Shown here: piece by piece, positions 1-5,298 of the stretch
Position numbering within the stretch: the first letter of the stretch is position 1
Layout: every line of letters starts with the position of its first letter
Assembly: GCA_030833145.1 (NCBI GenBank)
Contig: JAURHT010000102.1
Coordinates: 1 to 6,798, forward strand
Direction of reading: 5' to 3'
Length of the DNA stretch: 6,798 bases
DNA from: Aquirufa sp.
GTDB taxonomy: Bacteria > Bacteroidota > Bacteroidia > Cytophagales > Spirosomataceae
The notes under the pieces: model-generated
Told to the model about the DNA's origin: nothing
The model's database searches: none
The model's input: the letters and a program-made list of their open reading frames with translations, nothing else
Position numbers and translations under genes: made by a program

Positions 1-963
1 GGAAATAGCAAGGAAATATTAAATGAAGCATTAGGTGGAGGCCAAAAGCTGTACAACGACTATTACACCGCCCTAGCGGACTCAAAGCCAGATGCCGTTT
101 GCATCTCCACTTACCCAGATACCCACGAAGCTTATTCCATCGCCGCATTGGAAGCAGGTTGCCACGTTTTCTTAGAGAAACCGATAGCTGATTCATTGGC
201 AGGCGCCATTCGGGTAGCAGAAGCTGTTCAAAAGAGTGGTAAAAAACTCGTAGTGGGCTATATTTTACGCCATCATCCGTCTTGGATTAAGTTCATCGAG
301 ATTGCGAAGACAATGGGAAAACCGTTGGTCATGCGCATGAACTTAAATCAACAATCCCACGGCTACATGTGGGATGTGCACCGCAACTTGATGAAATCGC
401 TAAGCCCTATCGTCGATTGTGGGGTGCACTATATCGATGTAATGTGCCAAATGACGCGATCTAAACCAATGCGGGTTTCGGCCATCGGCGCGCGAATGAC
501 AGAAGATATTCCGGCAGGTAATTATAATTACGGCCAACTTCAGATTCACTTTGAAGATGAATCCGTGGGCTGGTACGAGGCAGGCTGGGGTCCGATGATT
601 TCGCAGAATGCGTATTTTGTGAAGGATGTTTTTGGGCCCAAAGGCTCCGTATCCATCGTCGCAAAAAATGCCGGCGGAGAGGGCAAATCCGATGATGTGG
701 AATCACACACGAAAACAGAATCGCTTCGTGTTCACCACGCAGACATCGATGCTAAAAACGAATTTACAAAGGAAGATGAGTGGGTTAACCTAACCGATGA
801 GCCAGACCACCAAGGTCTTTGCGATCGCGAGCAGGCCTATTTCCTACAGGCGATTAACAATAATATCGACCTAACGGATCACGTAGAGGATGCAGTGAAT
901 AGTTTACGCATCGCTTTTGCGTGTGACGAGTCGGTCAAAACCGGACAAATGATTACCTTATAA
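1..963 (+). CDS. Gfo/Idh/MocA-family NAD(P)-dependent oxidoreductase, 5' end missing
   Basis: The reading frame is open from the first base, so the gene begins upstream of the window; 320 codons are visible before the TAA. The TTG at 148 is an internal Leu codon, not a start, because the family motifs begin before it. Seen: the end of the Rossmann domain, with ISTYPDTHEAY (about visible residues 35-45) and the family signature LEKPIA, whose Lys60 matches the conserved catalytic/cofactor-binding lysine of EKP. GYILRHHP follows at about 86-93. The C-terminal substrate domain has DCGVHYID at 139-146, with the His and Asp typical of the active site. The N-terminal nucleotide-binding GxGxxG segment, about 40-50 residues, is off the window. 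Family members oxidise or reduce sugars, inositols and related substrates with NAD(P); the substrate cannot be read here. No signal peptide can be judged. The gene ends in a terminator shared with the convergent peptidase gene, so it is probably the last gene of its transcript. Family call is firm; function is open. Confidence 0.93.
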   Translation, partial: GNSKEILNEALGGGQKLYNDYYTALADSKPDAVCISTYPDTHEAYSIAALEAGCHVFLEKPIADSLAGAIRVAEAVQKSGKKLVVGYILRHHPSWIKFIEIAKTMGKPLVMRMNLNQQSHGYMWDVHRNLMKSLSPIVDCGVHYIDVMCQMTRSKPMRVSAIGARMTEDIPAGNYNYGQLQIHFEDESVGWYEAGWGPMISQNAYFVKDVFGPKGSVSIVAKNAGGEGKSDDVESHTKTESLRVHHADIDAKNEFTKEDEWVNLTDEPDHQGLCDREQAYFLQAINNNIDLTDHVEDAVNSLRIAFACDESVKTGQMITL

Positions 964-997
964 AAAAAGGCCTCGAAATACAGATCGAGGCCTTTTT
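964..997. terminator. Bidirectional intrinsic terminator between convergent genes
   Basis: A perfect stem GGCCTCGA (969-976) / TCGAGGCC (985-992) encloses an 8-base loop. It is flanked by an A run (964-968) on the left and a T run (993-1000) on the right. The A/T flanks can extend the stem by five pairs, and they give a U tract when read from either strand. It starts right after the oxidoreductase stop and ends right at the stop (999-1001) of the minus-strand peptidase, so it serves both genes. Confidence 0.93.
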
Positions 998-998
998 T

Positions 999-3032
999 TT
1001 ATTTTAAATACGCGGCTAACCAGTTCTGAATTTCCGAATAGTGGAACTTCGAATTATCTGGATTTAGGATCCAGTGGTTTTCGCCAGGGAAGACAATTAA
1101 CTTGCTTGGAATTTGAAGACGTTGGTGAATGCTCCAGTTTTCCAAAGTATTGTTGATAGGAACACGGAAATCGTTTTCTCCTACCGTTAATAACATGGGC
1201 GTTTTGAAGTTTGCCGCGAAGCGCATCGGATTTTGTTCCTTCCAGGTTTTTGTCGGTACCCAAGGTGCTCCTCCATTCATCAACTCTCTACCCCAAATCA
1301 CATCCGAAGTTCCCCATTGAGCTTCCGAGTTCACTAAACCCGCATGTGAGATTAAGCATTTGTAATGGGATGTTGTTGCTTGCATCCAGTTGGCTAGGTG
1401 GCCTCCATAGGATGCTCCGCCAGCGGCTTGTTTGGTGCCATCGATATAAGAGAAGCGTTTGATGGCATCTGCCGCACCTTCTTGAATTTCTTGGCCTGGA
1501 CCTTTGAATGGGTCAAACTGAATATCTTGAGCAAACTTCTCGCCATAGCCTACTGATCCGGTGTAGTCGGTCATCACGATGACGTAGCCCGCTGATCCTA
1601 AAATGTAGGGGTTCCAACGGTATCCAAAAACATCCTTGAACGAACTGGCTGGACCGCCGTGCATTAAAACAAAGAGTGGGTATTTCTTCGAAGCGTCAAA
1701 ACCAGTTGGCTTTAACACCACAGAACGAATCATTTTACCTCTGGATGATTTAGTCCAAATCACCTCTGGCTTTAGTAAATCCAACCCTGCTAAAACAGCC
1801 TCATTCGCTTTCGAAATGGCTTTCAATGAACCATTTGCTGAGACCCAAACCTCTGGCGGAGTCGCAACGTTCTGGTATTGATACGCAAAAACACGCGTAT
1901 TAGTGGACAAACTTAGACCTGCATAAGAACCTGTTTCAGCCCCTAATACAGGTTTAACAGAACCATCGGTCACTGAAATCTCAACGATGCGATCGACCCC
2001 TTGGTCTTCAATACTGGCGAAGATGGAGGAACCTAATAGTTCCATATCGTTGATGGGACGATCGAGGGTGGCGGCTAGCTCTTTTTTGGCAGACATCGAC
2101 GAAGCATCAAAGCGGTAAATGCGATTCAGGTAATACAATTTATTTCCGATGGCAGAACCCGATGCAATCAGGTATTTCCCATCTTCCGTAAATTCAGCCG
2201 TGGAGTAATCCGTCTCATCATTTACGAGTACAACTTCTTTACCCCCCGATAAACTAACTGAATAAATATTTGATTTAGCCGATTGATACGCAGTAGTATT
2301 GTATTCCGTAGTTGCCGTAAACACCACCGATTTACCATCTGCCCCTAAATTATACGAACCTAAACGGAATCCTGGGGAATTCACGAGAGTTACATTCGAC
2401 ATTAAATTCACGGGCTTTGAACCTGACTTTAGATCCATCGTGAAGATATGACCTTGCTTTTCATCAAGCCAAGAATCCCAATAGCGAACCGGGAACGATT
2501 GATAGACACGTGCTTTGGTCTTAATTTTCTTCTTTTCCTCTGCTATTTTTTTGCTAGCAGAGTCCGTGAAAGCAGTAGGGAAAACGCGGCTGGAGAAAAT
2601 AATGCGTGAGCCGTCTGAGGAGAATTTAACGTCACTTACCCCGGTGGAAAGTGTAGTTAAGCGTTGTGCCTCACCTCCCGAAAGCGGTAAAACGTAAAAT
2701 TGAGGGGCTTCGTCGCCATCGCGTTTGGCAATGAAATAAATCTTATCTGAAGCAGCAGACCATTGGTAATTGTCCTCTCCTCCCTTTGAATTAGTTAATT
2801 TTCTAGGCTCTGAAGATCCATCCGTTGAAGCTATCCAGAGGTCAGAAGTTTGTTCATCCAAATTGTATGACGTTTCAATGCGAGAATAGATGACATGGCG
2901 GCCATCTGGAGAAATTTTAGGGGCACCTACTTTCTTCAGCTTGATCATGATCTCATGTGACATGGGTTTTTGGCCGTAAACAGAAAGGCCAAATGCAAAA
3001 AAGCAGGATAGGATTAGTAACAATTTTTTCAT
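999..3032 (-). CDS. Secreted S9-family serine peptidase (DPP5 / acylaminoacyl-peptidase type)
   Basis: This 677-residue protein has a Sec signal peptide (about residues 1-20, cut VYG|QK), which supports the ATG at 3032; the next Met is at residue 24, beyond it. Residues about 30-420 form a TolB/WD40-like beta-propeller with repeated SPDGRHVIYS / SSDGSRIIFS / TEDGKYLIAS strands. An insert at about 160-200 carries KARVYQSFPVRYWDSW, typical of DPP-like S9 enzymes. Residues about 425-677 are the alpha/beta-hydrolase domain, with oxyanion-region HGGP (458-461), DYTGSVGYG (489-497), nucleophile Ser541 in GGASYGG, Asp621 in GENDFRVP and His653 in PGENHW. The triad is intact. Length is close to that of bacterial DPP5, about 680-700 residues. 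By family, it would release dipeptides or act on short or N-blocked peptides in the periplasm. It is transcribed divergently from the M13 peptidase gene, 57 bp away, and ends at the shared terminator. The exact S9 subfamily and substrate are inferred. Confidence 0.95.
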   Translation of the reverse strand: MKKLLLILSCFFAFGLSVYGQKPMSHEIMIKLKKVGAPKISPDGRHVIYSRIETSYNLDEQTSDLWIASTDGSSEPRKLTNSKGGEDNYQWSAASDKIYFIAKRDGDEAPQFYVLPLSGGEAQRLTTLSTGVSDVKFSSDGSRIIFSSRVFPTAFTDSASKKIAEEKKKIKTKARVYQSFPVRYWDSWLDEKQGHIFTMDLKSGSKPVNLMSNVTLVNSPGFRLGSYNLGADGKSVVFTATTEYNTTAYQSAKSNIYSVSLSGGKEVVLVNDETDYSTAEFTEDGKYLIASGSAIGNKLYYLNRIYRFDASSMSAKKELAATLDRPINDMELLGSSIFASIEDQGVDRIVEISVTDGSVKPVLGAETGSYAGLSLSTNTRVFAYQYQNVATPPEVWVSANGSLKAISKANEAVLAGLDLLKPEVIWTKSSRGKMIRSVVLKPTGFDASKKYPLFVLMHGGPASSFKDVFGYRWNPYILGSAGYVIVMTDYTGSVGYGEKFAQDIQFDPFKGPGQEIQEGAADAIKRFSYIDGTKQAAGGASYGGHLANWMQATTSHYKCLISHAGLVNSEAQWGTSDVIWGRELMNGGAPWVPTKTWKEQNPMRFAANFKTPMLLTVGENDFRVPINNTLENWSIHQRLQIPSKLIVFPGENHWILNPDNSKFHYSEIQNWLAAYLK

Positions 3033-3040
3033 ATCGGTAG

Positions 3041-3068
3041 TTTAGATACATTAAATTAATTAATTTAA
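3041..3068 (+). promoter_or_regulatory. Weak candidate promoter for the M13 peptidase gene
   Basis: The mirror copy of the -7-like TAATTTAA lies at 3061-3068, with a poor TTTAG at 3041-3045 as the only -33 candidate and a spacing of 15 bases, which is short. The promoter must lie in this small gap or inside the neighbouring gene; this is the best match seen. No Shine-Dalgarno sequence precedes the ATG at 3090; only a T/A-rich stretch is present. Confidence 0.25.
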
Positions 3069-3071
3069 TGT
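3048..3071. promoter_or_regulatory. Perfect 24-bp palindrome in the divergent promoter region
   Basis: The half-site ACATTAAATTAA (3048-3059) is followed directly by its exact inverse complement (3060-3071), with no spacer. It lies nearly midway between the two divergent peptidase starts (3032 and 3090). It contains a TAATTTAA element on each strand, so it could supply a -7 box in both directions, bind a dimeric regulator, or both. Its A/T-only core makes chance symmetry more likely than usual; the outer C/G pair (3049/3070) is the only non-A/T support. Confidence 0.45.
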
Positions 3072-3079
3072 CACATCAA
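3051..3079 (-). promoter_or_regulatory. Candidate Bacteroidota-type promoter for the S9 peptidase gene
   Basis: Read on the minus strand, TTG (3079-3077) is followed after 18 bases by TAATTTAA (3058-3051). This resembles the -33 TTTG / -7 TAnnTTTG pattern known for the primary sigma factor of Bacteroidota, although the last two bases of the -7 box do not match. Transcription would start near 3044, leaving a leader of roughly a dozen bases. No Shine-Dalgarno sequence precedes the ATG at 3032, as is usual in this phylum. Confidence 0.4.
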
Positions 3080-3089
3080 CCTTTTTTAA

Positions 3090-5120
3090 ATGAAAAATAA
3101 ATACTTACAACTCGTTATGGCAGGTTCTGTTTTAGTAAGCAGTAGCCTGTATGCCCAAGAAAAACCCGGAAAATTTATTGATCGCGATAACATGAACCTG
3201 AGCGTAAAAGCAGGTGATGACTTCGTAGAATATTCCAATGGTCCTTGGGTTAGAAAAAACCCTATTCCAGCGAAAGAAACACGTTGGGGTGCTTTCAATC
3301 AATTGCGTGATTTCAATATAAATGCGATTAAAACCATTTTAGATGAAACCAAAGGCACGAAAGCTGCTGCTGGCTCAGTCGAAAGAAGAGTCGCTGATTT
3401 CTATGCGGCGGCAATGGATAGTTTGGCTATTGAAAAATTAGGATACACTCCTATTCAAGCGGATTTACAACACATCGCTGGATTGCAATTCAAATCGCAA
3501 ATTGTTACCGAAATTGCACGTATGCGCTCAACAGGTGCTGGTTCTCCCCTATTCGGTTTCTACATCGGTCAGGATCGCAAGAACGTGGAGAAAATGGTAC
3601 CGCAATTAGGCCAAGGTGGAACTTCACTTCCAGATCGCGATTACTATTTGAAGAATGATGCACGTAGCGTGAAAATTCAAGAGGCATTCAAGAAGTATGT
3701 AGCGACTTTATTTACGCTGACTGGAACACCGGAGGCACAAGCAAAAGCAAATGCTGAAACAGTATTCCAATTAGAGAAGAAATTAGCTGAAGCGCAGATG
3801 GGACGTGTCGAAATGCGTGATCCATACAAGACTTATAACAAGTTTGCGTTCGCTGATTTCAATCAAAAGACTCCTGCCTTTAACTGGGCCTTGACTTTCC
3901 AAGACTTTGGCACATCTGCTCCAGATTCAATTCTAGTAGGTGCCCCTAAATTCTTCGAGACGGTTAATAAACTATTAATTGAGACTCCTGTAGAGACCTG
4001 GAAGACCTATTTAACGTGGAATTTATTACGTGGTAGCGCAGGCTATTTAAGCTCTCCATTCGTGAAAGCGAGCTTTGCGTATTCACAAGTATTATCAGGC
4101 CAAAAAGTACAAGCCCCAAGATGGCAACGTATGTCAGCGATGACAGACGGCACTTTAGGTGAATTATTAGGTCAATTGTATGTAGCTAAATATTTCAAAC
4201 CTGAAGCGAAAGCGAGAATGGTGGAATTAGTGGCGAATCTTCGTAAGGCTTTCGCTGTTCGAATCAACAAATTAGATTGGATGAGCGCGGAGACGAAGGA
4301 AAAAGCGTTGGCAAAATTAAACGCGTTCACGCCTAAAATCGGGTATCCTGACAAATGGAAAAATTATGATGGCTTAGAAATTTCTGCTAACGAATACTAC
4401 GGCAACATCCGTCGGGCAGGTGCTTGGGGCTTCCAAGAAAACTTAGCACAATTAGGAAAACCAGTGGACAGAAGCAAATGGGGCATGACGCCACCAACAG
4501 TAAACGCCTACTATAGCCCAGTGATGAACGAAATCGTTTTCCCGGCAGGTATCTTACAATTCCCATTCTTCGCAGCTGACGCAGATGACGCGATCAACTA
4601 TGGTGGAATCGGTGCCGTAATCGGTCACGAAATGTCACACGGATTCGATGATTCTGGAAGCCAATACGACAAGGACGGAACTTTACGTAACTGGTGGACA
4701 AAAGACGATTTGGCGAAATTCAAAGCGAGAACAGAGCTTTTAGGAAAGCAATTTGATGCATACACCGTTCAAGACACAATCCACGTCAATGGTAAATTAA
4801 CGATGGGCGAAAACATCGGTGACTTAGGTGGTTTGAATATGGCTTACGAAGCGTTCAAAATGACGAAACAAGGAAAGTCAACGAAGAAAATCGATGGCTT
4901 CTCTCCTGACCAACGCTTCTTCTTAGCTTGGGCACAAGTTTGGAGAGGTTCCTCACTTCCAGAAACGGAAGCACAACAGGTATTAACAGATCCTCACTCA
5001 CCTAACCAATACCGTACCATCGGTGCTCCAGTCAATATGGATGCTTGGTACAAGGCTTTCGATGTGAAACCGGGTGATAAGTTATATAAGAAGCCGGAAG
5101 ATCGGATTAAGATTTGGTAA
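3090..5120 (+). CDS. Secreted M13-family zinc metallopeptidase (neprilysin/PepO-like)
   Basis: A complete 676-residue protein with a Sec signal peptide (about 1-22, cut LYA|QE) that fixes the ATG at 3090. Residues about 35-430 match the mostly helical N-terminal M13 domain (NMNLSVKAGDDFVEYSNGPW near the start, LPDRDYYL at about 180-187). The C-terminal peptidase domain has substrate-binding NAYY (472-475), followed by NEIVFPAGILQ. The zinc site is HEMSH (His513, catalytic Glu514, His517), with third ligand Glu574 and Asp578 in GENIGDLGG. His636 in DPHSP and Arg642, six residues on, correspond to neprilysin His711 and Arg717. All catalytic residues are present. The chain ends in PEDRIKIW, like the neprilysin end but with Ile for the usual Cys; the whole protein has no Cys. 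By family it cleaves short peptides on the amino side of hydrophobic residues, here probably in the periplasm. It diverges from one S9 peptidase gene and converges on another. The natural substrate is unknown. Confidence 0.97.
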   Translation: MKNKYLQLVMAGSVLVSSSLYAQEKPGKFIDRDNMNLSVKAGDDFVEYSNGPWVRKNPIPAKETRWGAFNQLRDFNINAIKTILDETKGTKAAAGSVERRVADFYAAAMDSLAIEKLGYTPIQADLQHIAGLQFKSQIVTEIARMRSTGAGSPLFGFYIGQDRKNVEKMVPQLGQGGTSLPDRDYYLKNDARSVKIQEAFKKYVATLFTLTGTPEAQAKANAETVFQLEKKLAEAQMGRVEMRDPYKTYNKFAFADFNQKTPAFNWALTFQDFGTSAPDSILVGAPKFFETVNKLLIETPVETWKTYLTWNLLRGSAGYLSSPFVKASFAYSQVLSGQKVQAPRWQRMSAMTDGTLGELLGQLYVAKYFKPEAKARMVELVANLRKAFAVRINKLDWMSAETKEKALAKLNAFTPKIGYPDKWKNYDGLEISANEYYGNIRRAGAWGFQENLAQLGKPVDRSKWGMTPPTVNAYYSPVMNEIVFPAGILQFPFFAADADDAINYGGIGAVIGHEMSHGFDDSGSQYDKDGTLRNWWTKDDLAKFKARTELLGKQFDAYTVQDTIHVNGKLTMGENIGDLGGLNMAYEAFKMTKQGKSTKKIDGFSPDQRFFLAWAQVWRGSSLPETEAQQVLTDPHSPNQYRTIGAPVNMDAWYKAFDVKPGDKLYKKPEDRIKIW

Positions 5121-5126
5121 CGTTTT

Positions 5127-5154
5127 AAAGCATAAAGAATAAAGCACAAAGCAT
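5127..5154. repeat. Four tandem copies of a 7-bp AAAGCAT repeat
   Basis: AAAGCAT (5127-5133), AAAGAAT (5134-5140), AAAGCAC (5141-5147) and AAAGCAT (5148-5154) follow one another without gaps; the middle two differ from the consensus by one base each. Two more exact copies are at 5213-5226, leading into the second hairpin unit. The array starts just after the M13 stop and lies in its 3' untranslated region. Function is unknown; it may be a variable-number microsatellite or part of a dispersed intergenic element. Confidence 0.85.
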
Positions 5155-5176
5155 AAAAATGCTGCGTATGTATATC

Positions 5177-5211
5177 AAAAGAGGGCGGCCCTGCGGGCCG
5201 CCTCTCTTTTT
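5177..5211. terminator. Intrinsic terminator 1 downstream of the M13 peptidase gene
   Basis: The stem GGCGGCCC (5184-5191) / GGGCCGCC (5195-5202) closes on the three-base loop TGC. If T5203 is bulged, AAAAGAG (5177-5183) pairs with CTCTTTT (5204-5210) to give seven more pairs. On the plus strand it ends in five Ts, a good U tract about 85 bases after the M13 stop. The A run on the left also allows some minus-strand function. Confidence 0.88.
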
Positions 5212-5248
5212 AAAAGCATAAAGCATAAAAATGCAGCGTATGTACATA

Positions 5249-5281
5249 AAAAGAGGGCGCCCCTGCGGGGCGCCCTCTTTT
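5249..5281. terminator. Intrinsic terminator 2, bidirectional, for the second S9 gene and backup for M13
   Basis: A perfect 15-bp stem, AAAAGAGGGCGCCCC (5249-5263) with its inverse complement (5267-5281), encloses the loop TGC. The outer A/T pairs give a short U tract on either strand. It lies 17 bases past the stop codon (5299-5301) of the minus-strand S9 peptidase gene, so it is that gene's likely terminator. On the plus strand it backs up terminator 1, and the T run at 5288-5294 lies beyond it. Confidence 0.9.
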
Positions 5282-5298
5282 GCTTCCTTTTTTTCGCC

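Larger units (their letters stand above)
5148..5281. repeat. Two tandem copies of a 72-bp-spaced hairpin element
   Basis: Copy 1 begins at 5148 and copy 2 at 5220. The leading 36 bases (5148-5183 and 5220-5255) match at 33 positions; the differences are T5163/A5235, T5173/C5245 and C5176/A5248. Each block opens with AAAGCATAAAAATGC, which can itself form a GCAT/ATGC mini-hairpin, and leads into a G/C-rich terminator hairpin with loop TGC. The stems differ by G5188 to C5260 and C5198 to G5270, two positions that pair with each other, plus one extra T (5203) in copy 1. The unit looks like a duplicated, structurally constrained intergenic element. Confidence 0.88.

Noticed and set aside
148..150. 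TTG as the start of the oxidoreductase gene
   Set aside because: Family motifs (ISTYPDTHEAY) read in frame before it, and the frame is open to base 1, so this is an internal Leu codon of a gene cut by the window edge.
461..706. Minus-strand open frame inside the oxidoreductase gene, and similar 60-83-codon frames within the peptidase genes
   Set aside because: They lie fully inside well-supported genes in other frames, have no recognisable domain and no start context of their own; they are shadows.
3008..3018. Lipobox in the S9 peptidase signal peptide (ILSC at residues 7-10)
   Set aside because: The Cys is only at residue 10 and the hydrophobic core continues past it to VYG|Q, so ordinary signal peptidase I cleavage fits better than lipidation.
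3048..3071. Insertion-sequence end or attachment site
   Set aside because: No transposase or integrase, no target duplication and no interrupted gene are seen; it fits better as part of a divergent promoter region.
5127..5281. CRISPR-like array
   Set aside because: There are only two hairpin units and short contiguous heptamers, with no unique spacers of regular size and no cas genes nearby.
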